A stretch of DNA of 44,265 bases from Muribaculaceae bacterium (GTDB lineage Bacteria; Bacillota; Clostridia; Lachnospirales; Lachnospiraceae), in the NCBI GenBank assembly GCA_023663465.1, contig JAMPHJ010000009.1:1-44265 (forward strand), given 5' to 3'. Below are positions 8,813-17,589 of the stretch, one piece after another. The notes beneath the pieces are model-generated. The model saw only the letters and a program-made list of their open reading frames with translations, was not told where the DNA came from and searched no databases. Numbering within the stretch: the first letter of the stretch is position 1; each line of letters begins with the position of its first letter. A program made the position numbers and the translations under genes.

Positions 8813-9859
8813 TCAAATAATAATCCCCTTCCTACGATATTCTGTGGGCGTCATATGCATTTGCTTCTTGAAGATGCGGATAAAATGTTCTGTCGTCTCA
8901 TAGCCGACCTGTTCGGAAATATTGGCGATTGAGAGATTCGTATCCTGAAGCAGTACCTGCGCCCGCTCTAAGCGTACCTGCTGTAAAATCTGGGTAAAAG
9001 AGCGTCCCGTGGTGGATTTAATCAGACGGGAAGTATATTCCGGCGTATAGTGGAATCTGACGGCAACCTGGTTTAGCGTCACAGTGGTAAAATTATCCTG
9101 AATATATTGAAGCAGAGCGAAGCGTTGAACGTCTGCCTTTTGCATAAAGGTAGGCAGTTCAATGCTTTTTTCATAGTTACGGATTAACAACCCGAATATC
9201 AGCATCAGCGTATAAGAAATCATCTGATCCCAGTAGAGGGACTGATTGATGGATTCCCAGTACATATAGAGGAAACCGCGCTGGATTTCATAATCACTGC
9301 CGGTATGGAAAATGATATAGTCATTCCCGTTTTCAGAATAGATATTGTTCAGAAAAAAGGCAGTCAGGATATTTGGGTTATTCAGAAAGTTAAAAAAGAT
9401 ATTGTGCAGCGTGCTCTTGCGAATCAGGCAGTTGAGGACGATGCTGTCATCAAAGACGCCGATGGAGTGTTTGATGCCGGGCGGAATGATGCAGATGTCC
9501 CCTTTAGATAACGGCTGTTTTTTATTACTGATTGTCTGTTTGCATTTCCCATCATAGACATAAATCAGCTCAAAGAAAGTATGTTCATGGACAATCGGCG
9601 GACTGTAGCGGTTATGCCGCAGGGTAACGATAGAGGCGCGTTTGTCCGCATCGAAATAGAAATAATCTTCATACACGGGAGGTATCGTATTCGGGATATC
9701 CGGTATTAGGAGATGTTTTTCATATACTTTATTCATATCCAGCTCGGCAAGGAACTTCTTCAGGGAATATTCCTGCTGTCTTGCGTAATAATATTTCCGG
9801 TAAATCAATTCTTCTTCATTGAGTTTATAAATCTCACTTTTTAAGGTCTCATAATCCAT
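8813..9859 (-). CDS. AraC-family transcription regulator
   Basis: A 348-residue regulator. Residues about 60-180 form a cupin-like sensor domain (HEHTFFELIYVYDG, LSKGDICIIPPGIKHS). The last 100 residues are an AraC double helix-turn-helix: TLNQVAVRFHYTPEYTSRLIK and ISEQVGYETTEHFIRIFKK followed by TPTEYRR. The start at 9859 is used because GGAGG lies about 8 bases upstream on the minus strand; the frame is open to an ATG at 9922 that lacks a site. It is divergent from the ABC transporter and glycosidase cluster and shares a 320-base region carrying two identical 14-bp repeats. It is the likely local activator of that cluster, sensing a sugar. Confidence 0.92.
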   Translation of the reverse strand: MDYETLKSEIYKLNEEELIYRKYYYARQQEYSLKKFLAELDMNKVYEKHLLIPDIPNTIPPVYEDYFYFDADKRASIVTLRHNRYSPPIVHEHTFFELIYVYDGKCKQTISNKKQPLSKGDICIIPPGIKHSIGVFDDSIVLNCLIRKSTLHNIFFNFLNNPNILTAFFLNNIYSENGNDYIIFHTGSDYEIQRGFLYMYWESINQSLYWDQMISYTLMLIFGLLIRNYEKSIELPTFMQKADVQRFALLQYIQDNFTTVTLNQVAVRFHYTPEYTSRLIKSTTGRSFTQILQQVRLERAQVLLQDTNLSIANISEQVGYETTEHFIRIFKKQMHMTPTEYRRKGIII

Positions 9860-9975
9860 CGTCGTATCCTCCGCCCGGTAAAAGGATCGGTTTATCGTTT
9901 TGTAGGACAGTGCTCGGTACAATAAGATAATCGCGTAGCAATTTTCCTATGTTCTATTCTATCAAAAACCGAAAT

Positions 9976-9989
9976 ATCAAAATAAATCA
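9976..9989 (+). repeat. 14-bp direct repeat, copy 1 (probable AraC operator)
   Basis: ATCAAAATAAATCA occurs here and, identically, at 10017-10030. The two copies start 41 bases apart, close to four helical turns, as expected for direct-repeat binding by an AraC-family protein. This copy lies about 105 bases before the predicted cluster transcription start and within the araC leader. Confidence 0.6.
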
Positions 9990-10002
9990 TCTAGTTACGT
10001 CT

Positions 10003-10031
10003 ATTATAACATAAAAATCAAAATAAATCAA
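10003..10031 (-). promoter_or_regulatory. Probable promoter of the AraC-family gene
   Basis: Read on the minus strand, TTGATT (10031-10026) and a consensus TATAAT (10008-10003) are separated by exactly 17 bases. The second 14-bp repeat (10017-10030) overlaps the -35, which would allow the regulator to control its own gene. The leader to the start at 9859 is about 135 bases. Confidence 0.65.
10017..10030 (+). repeat. 14-bp direct repeat, copy 2 (probable AraC operator)
   Basis: Identical to 9976-9989. Its centre lies about 64 bases before the predicted start of the ABC operon transcript, a usual place for an AraC-type activator site, and it overlaps the -35 of the divergent regulator gene. 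Confidence 0.6.
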
Positions 10032-10053
10032 TTAAATATGTATTTTATGACCA

Positions 10054-10081
10054 TTGGAAAAGGGATAGGGAAGACTATAAT
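10054..10081 (+). promoter_or_regulatory. Probable promoter of the sugar ABC/glycosidase cluster
   Basis: TTGGAA (10054-10059) is followed after 16 bases by a consensus TATAAT (10076-10081). The poor -35 fits an activator-dependent promoter. The leader to ATG 10180 is about 90 bases, purine-rich, with no clear hairpin. Confidence 0.6.
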
Positions 10082-10179
10082 GTAAGTATAGCAGAAAAGA
10101 AAGTAAGCTGAAAGAGCTAAAAGGCGGCAAAGTTGTTAAAGCAGCAAAGCACAAAAAGCAACAAGAAAGGACAAAGCGT

Positions 10180-11697
10180 ATGGGAAAAGTAATACTTCAG
10201 GTAGAGCACATGGATAAGCGGTTTGGTTCTACTGTCGCATTGAATGATGTCAGCATTGAGGTCAGGCGAGGGGAAATTCAGGGACTGATTGGCGAGAACG
10301 GTTCCGGGAAATCTACGGTTACTTCCATCATAGCGGGAATGCAGAAGGCGGACAGAGGGGAAATGTATTTAAGAGGCGAGAAATGGGAGCCGCGTTCCAT
10401 GCTCTGGGCGCTGGAAATGGGCGTCGGGATGATTGTACAGGAAAACGGAACGGTTCCGGGCATCACGGTGGCGGAAAATATTTTTCTTGGGGAATCCAAA
10501 CGGTTTAAAGTTCTCGGAAAACGGGGCAAAGAATGGGGAACCGTCAACCGGAAAGCGATGATAGAAGAAGCGCAGGCGGCGTTAGATGCGATAAGCGCTT
10601 CCCATATCCGGGCAGAGCAGCTGACAGCAAGATTGGATATGCAGGATAGAAAGCTCATCGAGATTGCCAGAATCATGAATAAGAAACCGAAGATTCTGGT
10701 GGTGGATGAAACGACGACGGCATTGTCGCAGATTGGGCGGGATATCATCTACAAAATCATGAAACAGATGAAGGAAGAAGACAATGCAGTCATTTTCATA
10801 TCCCACGATCTGGATGAAATCATGAATGTCTGCGATTCCCTCACGGTACTTAGGGATGGAAAGATTATCATTACATTTTCCAAGGAAGAGTTTGATGAGG
10901 AAAAGATTAAGACGAGTATGATTGGCAGGGAAATGCAGGGCGATTACTATCGCAGCGATTATGACGGAAGTTACAGCGACGAAGTGGTCATGGAAGTGAA
11001 GGACGCCAACTTGGGCAATCAGTTAAAAGATTTCAACTTGCAGCTGCACAAAGGGGAAATCTTAGGAATCGGCGGTCTTTCCCACTGCGGGATGCATACG
11101 CTTGGCAAGGTTTTGTTTGGAGCCGAAAAACCGGCAGAAGGCAGGGTTCTCATCCGGGGCAGAGAGCTGAAAAATGAAGCGGACGCCATGAAAGAGCAGA
11201 TAGGATATGCGGCGAAAGACAGGGACGTTGAGTCATTATGCTTAAATGCAAGTATCCGCGACAATATCGCCATCGGCGGTCTGGATTGCTTTTCCATACA
11301 GAATTTCCTGATTCTGCCCGGCAAAGAGAAGAAATATGTGCAGGAACAGATTCAGAATCTGAGCGTGAAATGTGCGGAAATGAATCAATATGTGTCCGCT
11401 TTATCGGGCGGAAACAAACAGAAAGTCGTTTTCGGGAAATGGATTGGAAGAGGGAGTGAAATCCTGATTCTGGACTGCCCCACAAGAGGCGTGGATATTG
11501 GTGTGAAACAGGCGATGTATCAGCTGATGTACCAGATGAAGAAGGAAGGCAAGTCCATCGTCATTATTTCCGAGGAAATGACAGAGTTAATCGGGATGGC
11601 GGACCGTCTGATTGTTATGAAGGACGGGGAAATCAAGAAAGAGTTTCCAAGAAGCGAGTCGCTTAGCGAATCAGACATTATTCAATACATGATTTAG
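10180..11697 (+). CDS. Sugar ABC transporter ATPase, double ABC domain (RbsA/MglA-type)
   Basis: A 505-residue cytoplasmic ATPase with two ABC domains. The first has Walker A GENGSGKST (residues 38-46) and Walker B ILVVDETT; its signature segment (RLDMQDRKLIEIAR) is atypical. The second lacks a proper Walker A (GIGGLSHCGMH), as is usual for this family, but has the signature ALSGGNKQK and Walker B ILILDCPTRGVD. It would power import by the permeases encoded downstream. AAAGGA lies 8-13 bases before ATG. It is the first gene of the cluster under the AraC-family regulator. The sugar is not given by the sequence; the GH78 gene suggests a rhamnose-containing compound. Confidence 0.93.
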   Translation: MGKVILQVEHMDKRFGSTVALNDVSIEVRRGEIQGLIGENGSGKSTVTSIIAGMQKADRGEMYLRGEKWEPRSMLWALEMGVGMIVQENGTVPGITVAENIFLGESKRFKVLGKRGKEWGTVNRKAMIEEAQAALDAISASHIRAEQLTARLDMQDRKLIEIARIMNKKPKILVVDETTTALSQIGRDIIYKIMKQMKEEDNAVIFISHDLDEIMNVCDSLTVLRDGKIIITFSKEEFDEEKIKTSMIGREMQGDYYRSDYDGSYSDEVVMEVKDANLGNQLKDFNLQLHKGEILGIGGLSHCGMHTLGKVLFGAEKPAEGRVLIRGRELKNEADAMKEQIGYAAKDRDVESLCLNASIRDNIAIGGLDCFSIQNFLILPGKEKKYVQEQIQNLSVKCAEMNQYVSALSGGNKQKVVFGKWIGRGSEILILDCPTRGVDIGVKQAMYQLMYQMKKEGKSIVIISEEMTELIGMADRLIVMKDGEIKKEFPRSESLSESDIIQYMI

Positions 11698-11709
11698 GAG
11701 GGAAAGAGG

Positions 11710-12669
11710 ATGAACGGGAGAACAATCAAGAAGTACATTATGAATTTAACCCCTCTTTTTGGATTAGTTGCATTATTTGCAGTGTTCATGATACTTGGAA
11801 CGTCGAGGGACATCAATATTTCCTATGGTCTGAAAAGTATCGTCAACCAGTCCGTAGTCGTAGCGGTAGTCGCTACAGGAGCGATTTTCATCTATACGCT
11901 GGGTTCTTTTGATATCAGTCTCGGCGCATCTACCGCAGTCAGCGCGCTTATCGGCGGGATGGTTTATCTCAAGACGGAAAATATTTTCCTCATGCTGCTT
12001 GTCAGTGTCGGTGTGGCGGTCTTGGTGGGGCTTTTAAACTCAGTCCTTGCCTCGGTGTTTAACTTACCGGTGTTTGTCACGACGATTGCGATGTTGAGTG
12101 TGTTAAACGCCCTTGTCCTGGTCCTGATTAAGATAAACGGGACGGGTTCTGAAATCGCGGTTCCGGCAGCAGCGGTAAAAGCGTTGAACAATACGACCTT
12201 TAAAATAGTGGTATTAGCGGTATTTGTTTTATTCAGCATCTTTATCTTTAGTTTTACGAAAGTCGGCAGAATGCAGAAATTCCAGGGCGGAAATCCGGTT
12301 TGTGCCAAATTGAGCGGTATTTCCGAAAAGAAAATGGCGATTATCGCATTCGTCATGTCGGGTATCGGCGTAGGTCTTGGAGCGTTTCTTTTCATTATCT
12401 ATGCGCCCACGCTGACAAGAAACACGGCTTCCAGCGTCGGTATGGACGTCATCATCGCAATTGTATTCGGCGGTATGCCGGTATCGGGCGGCGCGAGAAG
12501 TAAGATTTACGCGGCAGTGATTGGGGCATTTTCCATGACGCTGTTGAGTCAGATTATGGTAATGTTCAATCTCAATTCGGGAATTGGACAAATGGTAAAG
12601 GCGGCAATCTTTATCCTGGTTGTATTCTTGGCGACCAGCGACCAGAGAGGAAAAATGCTGCCAAGGTAA
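11710..12669 (+). CDS. Sugar ABC transporter permease (RbsC-like), first copy
   Basis: A 319-residue inner-membrane protein with 8-10 hydrophobic segments. It has the family elements YTLGSFDISLGAS, where ribose-type permeases have a GGIDLSVG-like segment, and IVFGGMPVSGGARSK, the cytoplasmic loop that meets the ATPase. It starts 12 bases after the ATPase gene behind AGGAGGGAAAGAGG. A second permease lies after the binding protein, so the membrane pore may be a heterodimer. Confidence 0.9.
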   Translation: MNGRTIKKYIMNLTPLFGLVALFAVFMILGTSRDINISYGLKSIVNQSVVVAVVATGAIFIYTLGSFDISLGASTAVSALIGGMVYLKTENIFLMLLVSVGVAVLVGLLNSVLASVFNLPVFVTTIAMLSVLNALVLVLIKINGTGSEIAVPAAAVKALNNTTFKIVVLAVFVLFSIFIFSFTKVGRMQKFQGGNPVCAKLSGISEKKMAIIAFVMSGIGVGLGAFLFIIYAPTLTRNTASSVGMDVIIAIVFGGMPVSGGARSKIYAAVIGAFSMTLLSQIMVMFNLNSGIGQMVKAAIFILVVFLATSDQRGKMLPR

Positions 12670-12729
12670 CGGATTCGGTATTTCGCGGGGACGCTTAATA
12701 CATAAAAATGAAAAAGGAGGAACTATCTA

Positions 12730-14028
12730 ATGAAAAAGTTTTGGGCATTATTGCTTACAGCAGCGATGGCAGTATCTATGTTGACCGGCTGTGGGAGCAA
12801 CGGTTCAGAAGGAAATGGAACAACAGAGGGTAACACAAACAGCGCAGCTGATACAGGGGCGCAGACAGACGGGGCGGACGATGCTGATACAGCAGACGAC
12901 GGCGGAGCGGATATAGCATCCGGTTTGGATATGAGCCAGACCGTCAAAATGGGTATTCTTGTATCGGACGCAACAAGTGCAGAAGCATTGGCATTTCGTA
13001 ATTATTACACAGAATATATTCAGAAACAATATAATGTGGAAATGATTTATTCTGACGAATTGACGGACGCAGCAGGGGAAACATCGGCAATCGATACATT
13101 TATCACCAACAATTGTAAAGCGATTATCTCTTTTTCCTCTTTCGACCGTGCAGCGCAGCTGGAACAGTGCGATGCGGCTGGCGTTTACTATGCGGTAGCA
13201 ACCGGAACGCTGACAGAAGAAGAGTATGAGACCTACAAAGGATATGAGTATTATGTAGGCGCAATCGGTCCTTCCCTGGATGTGGAATTTGAAACCGGTT
13301 ACAACATGGCAAAACACTACCTGGATCAGGGTATGAAGAACTTCGCAATCTTTGGCGGCGCGATTCCGTATTACACGGAAATGCATATCTATCGTGCAGC
13401 AGGTATGTTGAGTGCTATGGTAGAGGCAAGCGGCGCAGATTATCAGGGAGCGGCGGATAAAGGCGCGATTATCGGACAGATTTTCACAGACGGCGAAGTA
13501 AAGACCGGCGCAATCGGCGATATCAATGTCCTCGGTTATGTGGGCGGATACGATATGGACGATGCATGGTTTGGTAAATGTGCGCAGATGGCGCAGACAG
13601 CAGATTTGGAAGTGATTCTGGCAGTCGGGAATGGTTCAGACTTCTTCGGAACCGCGATTGCTGGAACAGACGTAAAAATTGCCAGTGTAGACGCCTATGC
13701 AAGCAGCTACGGCGAAGCGATGGAAGCGGGAATGTTGGATTATCTTGCAGGTAAATTCTCTGCAAGCATCGGACCTATCTTTCTTGCAACTTACAGGGCA
13801 GCTCTTGGCTCCCCGGTTCGTACAGCAGACGGTAACGCGCTTGCATTAAGCCAGGGTTACTGGGTAGCGACCAGCGCAGATGAATTTAATACTTACTATG
13901 CAGTGGACAGCAGCGTGGACTCCCCGGCATATACGAAAGACATGCTGGATACGTTATTAGGCGCAGATTATGCGGCATTTGAGAGTTTTGTAGGCAAATA
14001 CAGCTTTGAAGAAATTCAGGGAATGTAA
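12730..14028 (+). CDS. Sugar ABC transporter substrate-binding lipoprotein
   Basis: A 432-residue secreted lipoprotein. The signal peptide ends at LTGC (cysteine about residue 21), the lipid attachment site. A 40-residue linker rich in Gly, Asn, Thr and Asp follows, then a periplasmic-binding fold beginning VKMGILVSDATSAEA. It resembles the clostridial DUF3798-type binding proteins more than classical RbsB. A strong AAAGGAGGA site precedes ATG. It sits between the two permease genes and is followed by a GC-rich hairpin. The ligand is unknown but probably the sugar handled by the glycosidases downstream. Confidence 0.88.
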   Translation: MKKFWALLLTAAMAVSMLTGCGSNGSEGNGTTEGNTNSAADTGAQTDGADDADTADDGGADIASGLDMSQTVKMGILVSDATSAEALAFRNYYTEYIQKQYNVEMIYSDELTDAAGETSAIDTFITNNCKAIISFSSFDRAAQLEQCDAAGVYYAVATGTLTEEEYETYKGYEYYVGAIGPSLDVEFETGYNMAKHYLDQGMKNFAIFGGAIPYYTEMHIYRAAGMLSAMVEASGADYQGAADKGAIIGQIFTDGEVKTGAIGDINVLGYVGGYDMDDAWFGKCAQMAQTADLEVILAVGNGSDFFGTAIAGTDVKIASVDAYASSYGEAMEAGMLDYLAGKFSASIGPIFLATYRAALGSPVRTADGNALALSQGYWVATSADEFNTYYAVDSSVDSPAYTKDMLDTLLGADYAAFESFVGKYSFEEIQGM

Positions 14029-14040
14029 GAGAGAAATTTA

Positions 14041-14080
14041 CACAGGAGGCAGGCGGAGAACGCTCCGCCGCCGCCCTGTG
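14041..14080 (+). other. GC-rich stem-loop inside the transporter operon
   Basis: CACAGG (14041-14046) pairs with CCTGTG (14075-14080), enclosing GGCGGAG (14052-14058) that pairs with CTCCGCC (14063-14069). There is no T-run, so it is not a full terminator. It follows the binding-protein stop by 12 bases, a position where such structures commonly protect the upstream mRNA and give more binding protein than permease. Confidence 0.75.
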
Positions 14081-14122
14081 GTAACAAATTTTGCAGGTTG
14101 AGAGAAAGGCATGGTTATTAAT

Positions 14123-15118
14123 ATGAAGACAAAGAATAATGATATGTTGAAAAGAATCGTGGGAACGGCGGCAATTCCTGTAGCAACCTTTCTGATTGTA
14201 CTCATACTGTGCAGCGTACAGGGCGTGAAATTATTTGAAACAGAAGGAAACTGGGTTTTGTTTTTCCGTGCGGCGGCGTCGGTCATGCTGACAACCTTTG
14301 CGCTGTCGTTAAATTTAAACAGCGGAAGATTTGATTTTTCCATCGGGTCCGTATCGTTGTTATCTTCCGTAATCAGCGCTTCAATCTGTACATCGGCGGG
14401 ACTTCCCACGGCGGCGATGCTGGGGATTTCCATTGTATCCGGCGCAGCGCTTGGACTGATATCCGGTTCGATATATGTTATCGTAAAACTTCCGCCGATT
14501 ATCGTATCGCTGGGTGTGGCGCTGTTTTATGAAGGGCTTGCTTTTGCCATCACGGACGGGTACGGCATTTCCTTTGTGGCGAATACGGAATTAACAAGTT
14601 TTCCAAGCGTTATCAATTATGTGCTTGTCATTTTAGTCGGGTTGTTTGTTTTTATCTTTCTTTTTGACTATACGCAGTTTGGTTATGAATATAAGGCGCT
14701 TGTTTCCGGTCAGAAAGTATCGGTAAATACGGGAATCAAAGAAATTCCCAATGCAGTTTTTTGTTATACGATTTCAGGCGCGCTCATGGGAGTCGTAGGA
14801 TTTATGAGTGCAACCAATACGGGAACCATTCAGATGGCTTTGAATTTCGGTTCCATCGGCGTGATGTTTACGGCGTTCCTTCCCATGTTCATCGGCGGTT
14901 TTATCGGAAGGTTCTGCAATGAAAAAATCGGGTATCTGCTGGGAGCCGTGACGACGGCGTTTATATCCCTGATGTATGCAAGACTGAATGTGAACGCATC
15001 GATTCAACAGATTGTAACGGCATTGATTTTAGTATGCTTCCTGATTTATCTGAATAACGAAAATAAAGTGATTGAATTAGTCACATTGAAGAAATATATC
15101 AAATCGAAAACAAAGTAG
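14123..15118 (+). CDS. Sugar ABC transporter permease, second copy
   Basis: A 331-residue polytopic membrane protein of the same family as the first permease, with LSLNLNSGRFDFSIGS near the N-terminus and an MPMFIGGFIGRF loop in the C-terminal half. ATG 14123 is preferred because AGAAAGG lies about 14 bases upstream; the in-frame ATG at 14111 is only one base from that site. The start region AAAGGCATGGTTATTAATATG is nearly the same as three other starts in this window. A second, divergent permease suggests a two-subunit channel. Confidence 0.85.
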   Translation: MKTKNNDMLKRIVGTAAIPVATFLIVLILCSVQGVKLFETEGNWVLFFRAAASVMLTTFALSLNLNSGRFDFSIGSVSLLSSVISASICTSAGLPTAAMLGISIVSGAALGLISGSIYVIVKLPPIIVSLGVALFYEGLAFAITDGYGISFVANTELTSFPSVINYVLVILVGLFVFIFLFDYTQFGYEYKALVSGQKVSVNTGIKEIPNAVFCYTISGALMGVVGFMSATNTGTIQMALNFGSIGVMFTAFLPMFIGGFIGRFCNEKIGYLLGAVTTAFISLMYARLNVNASIQQIVTALILVCFLIYLNNENKVIELVTLKKYIKSKTK

Positions 15119-15165
15119 TCTGCGGTTTTACTGTCGAAGGCTGCGGGAAAGGCATGGTTATTAAG

Positions 15166-15801
15166 ATGAAATATGAAGCGGTGATTTTTGACTTAGACGG
15201 GGTGATTTGCTTTACGGATAAATATCATTACCAGGCGTGGAAAAAGATGGCGGATGATATGGGCATCTATTTTGATGAAACGATTAACAACAGACTGCGG
15301 GGCGTAAGCCGTATGGAAAGTCTGGATATTATCTTAGAAAACTACGATAAAGAGCTTTCCTTGGAAGAAAAACAGAAACTGGCGCAGAGCAAGAACAGTC
15401 TCTATGTCGAGCTGCTTAGCCAGATGTCGGAAAAGGATTTGTCTACGGAAGTAAAAGAAACGCTGGACGCTTTGCGGGCAAAGGGATTACGGCTTGCGAT
15501 TGGCTCTTCCAGCAAAAATGCAAAATACATATTGGAACGGTTAGGGCTGAAAGATTACTTTGATGCTGTAAGCGACGGGACGAATATTACGAAATCGAAG
15601 CCGGATCCGGAAGTTTTCTTAAAAGCGGCGGAATTTCTAGGAAAAGAACCGGGGAAATGTCTGGTAGTCGAAGATGCAAAGGCAGGAGTAGAAGCGGCCG
15701 GAGCAGGCGGATTTGACAGTGCGGGCTTAGGCGAGGCGGCATCCTGTGGGGAAGCCACATATGGGATGGAAACGTTTAGCGATTTAGTGAAAATTGCCTG
15801 A
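15166..15801 (+). CDS. Beta-phosphoglucomutase-type HAD phosphatase/mutase
   Basis: A 211-residue HAD-superfamily protein. Motif I is VIFDLDGVICFTD with two aspartates; GSSSKN is motif II, TKSKPDPEVFLKA holds the motif III lysine, and VVEDAKAGVEAA is motif IV. The cap domain and the SKPDPEVF/EDAKAG pattern match beta-phosphoglucomutase (PgmB), which converts beta-glucose-1-phosphate to glucose-6-phosphate. Here it may act on a sugar phosphate released during glycan breakdown. ATG 15166 is preferred over the in-frame ATG at 15154, as in the previous gene. It lies in the middle of the cluster. Confidence 0.85.
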   Translation: MKYEAVIFDLDGVICFTDKYHYQAWKKMADDMGIYFDETINNRLRGVSRMESLDIILENYDKELSLEEKQKLAQSKNSLYVELLSQMSEKDLSTEVKETLDALRAKGLRLAIGSSSKNAKYILERLGLKDYFDAVSDGTNITKSKPDPEVFLKAAEFLGKEPGKCLVVEDAKAGVEAAGAGGFDSAGLGEAASCGEATYGMETFSDLVKIA

Positions 15802-15836
15802 TAGCCGGAAATGGTGACAGAATGCGAGGGAAAATT

Positions 15837-17522
15837 ATGGATTTGAAGAAAAAACCTTTTTGTTTAAGCGACGCGGATATCGCATGGGTGGACAAAACAT
15901 TGGAGCAGATGACTCTGGAAGAAAAAATAGGCGCCCTGTTCTGCCCGATTGGATACTCTACGGAACCGGAATATCTGGACAGGATGCTGGGTTTTCATAT
16001 CGGCGGTCTTTTCTTCCGCGACGGTGTCGGCAGTGAAATGAGAAGAACATTTGAGTATGCGCAGACCCATTCCCGGATTCCGTTGTTGATTCCTTCCAAT
16101 CTGGAAGCGGGTGGGGACGGCGCGGCGACGGACGGAACGCCTTACGGAAAACAGATGGCGTGCGCGGCAGCCGGCGATAAGAAATATGCCTACAGGCTGG
16201 GAAAAATCGCTTGTAAGGAGGCGTCGGCGCTGGGGATTAACTGGGCGTTTGCGCCAGTGGTGGATATTGACAGGAATTATCACAATCCGATTACCAATGT
16301 GAGAACTTATGGCGATGACCCGGAGATGATTTATGCATGTGCGAAAGAATACATGCGCGCAGCGACGGAGTGTAATATGGCGGTGGCCATCAAACATTTT
16401 CCTGGAGACGGCGTGGATGAAAGGGATCAACATCTTCTGACATCCGTTAACAGCCTGTCTATGGAAGAGTGGGATGAGACTTATGGGACGATTTATAAAA
16501 GACTAATTGACGATGGGGCGTTAACCTTTATGGCAGGGCATATCGCAATGCCGGCTTATCAGGAACATTATAATCCAGAGATGAGGCATAGAATTGTCCC
16601 GGCCACTTTGTCAAAGGAAATCTTACAGAATCTACTGCGGGACAAGTTAGGCTTTAACGGTCTGATTATCACGGACGCAACGCCGATGGTGGGCTTTACT
16701 GCGGCGATGGCGAGAAATCAGTCTGTACCGCTTGCGATTGAAAGTGGCTGCGACATGTTCTTATTTAATAAGGATTTGGAAGAAGACTATCAATTCATGA
16801 TGGACGGCTATAAGAACGGCATCTTATCAGAAAAACGTCTCATGGAGGCAAATAGAAGGATTCTGGCGCTGAAGGCGGCATTAAAGCTGCATGAGAAGAG
16901 CGCGGCAGGTACCTTGGTGCCGCCGGAAGAGAGTCTCTGTGTCTTAAAAAGCAAGCAGCATATCGCCTGGGCGAAAGAACTGGCGGACGCATCGATTACG
17001 CTGGTTAAAGATACGCAGAAGTTGCTTCCGATAAGCGCACAGAAATATCCTAGAGTCTTACTGGAAATTTTGGGGGATTTCCCATCCAACGACAGGGTTT
17101 TGAAACAGACCAGGACCGCCTTGGAACAGAAAGGATTTCAGGTTTTCGTCTATGAAAAAGAAAACTTCGAGGTCGGCGTCGATAACGTGAAAAGTTTTAA
17201 AGAAAAATACGATATGGTCATCTATATTGGCAATGTCGAGAACGCAAGTAATAAGACGACGAACCGGTTAAATTGGTACACTTTCTGGGGACAGGGAAAC
17301 AATGTGCCCTGGTTTGTACACGAGGTTCCGGTGTTATTTATCAGCGTGGCCAATCCTTATCATCTCTTAGATGTGCCGATGATACAGACCTATATCAACT
17401 GTTATTCTAACAATGAATATGTACTGGAAGCGGTTGTAGGGAAGATAACCGGAAACAGTGAATTTAAAGGAAAAAGCCCGGTTGACGTATTCTGCGGAAG
17501 GGACGAGTTACAATATTGTTAA
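15837..17522 (+). CDS. Glycoside hydrolase family 3, NagZ-like
   Basis: A 561-residue intracellular glycosidase without a signal peptide. The N-terminal barrel has AFAPVVDID, then KHFPGDGVDERDQH (about residues 186-199). The Asp-x-His at the end of that loop is the feature of the NagZ-type beta-N-acetylhexosaminidase branch, where it is the acid/base pair. The nucleophile is the aspartate of LIITDA (about residue 280). The C-terminal part is an alpha/beta domain. GAGGGA 8 bases upstream supports ATG 15837; an ATG at 15822 has no clear site. Together with the GH78 gene it suggests a mixed glycan containing hexosamine or glucose and rhamnose. The precise sugar cannot be read from the sequence. 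Confidence 0.85.
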   Translation: MDLKKKPFCLSDADIAWVDKTLEQMTLEEKIGALFCPIGYSTEPEYLDRMLGFHIGGLFFRDGVGSEMRRTFEYAQTHSRIPLLIPSNLEAGGDGAATDGTPYGKQMACAAAGDKKYAYRLGKIACKEASALGINWAFAPVVDIDRNYHNPITNVRTYGDDPEMIYACAKEYMRAATECNMAVAIKHFPGDGVDERDQHLLTSVNSLSMEEWDETYGTIYKRLIDDGALTFMAGHIAMPAYQEHYNPEMRHRIVPATLSKEILQNLLRDKLGFNGLIITDATPMVGFTAAMARNQSVPLAIESGCDMFLFNKDLEEDYQFMMDGYKNGILSEKRLMEANRRILALKAALKLHEKSAAGTLVPPEESLCVLKSKQHIAWAKELADASITLVKDTQKLLPISAQKYPRVLLEILGDFPSNDRVLKQTRTALEQKGFQVFVYEKENFEVGVDNVKSFKEKYDMVIYIGNVENASNKTTNRLNWYTFWGQGNNVPWFVHEVPVLFISVANPYHLLDVPMIQTYINCYSNNEYVLEAVVGKITGNSEFKGKSPVDVFCGRDELQYC

Positions 17523-17589
17523 AAATTTAACAGGCAGACTAGATACACTTATGCGAACAAAAAGAGTTTAAACGAAGGAATGAGAGAAT

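Noticed and set aside
8791-8814. Terminator between the kinase-like gene and the AraC gene
   Set aside because: GAGGGG and CCCCTC can pair, but only 6 bases, and no T-run follows on either strand.
10180-11697. Second ABC domain judged broken
   Set aside because: Loss of the second Walker A is common in RbsA/MglA-type double ATPases and does not mean inactivity.
12805-13386. Minus-strand open frame of 193 codons inside the binding-protein gene
   Set aside because: It is antisense to a well-supported lipoprotein and has no recognisable motif.
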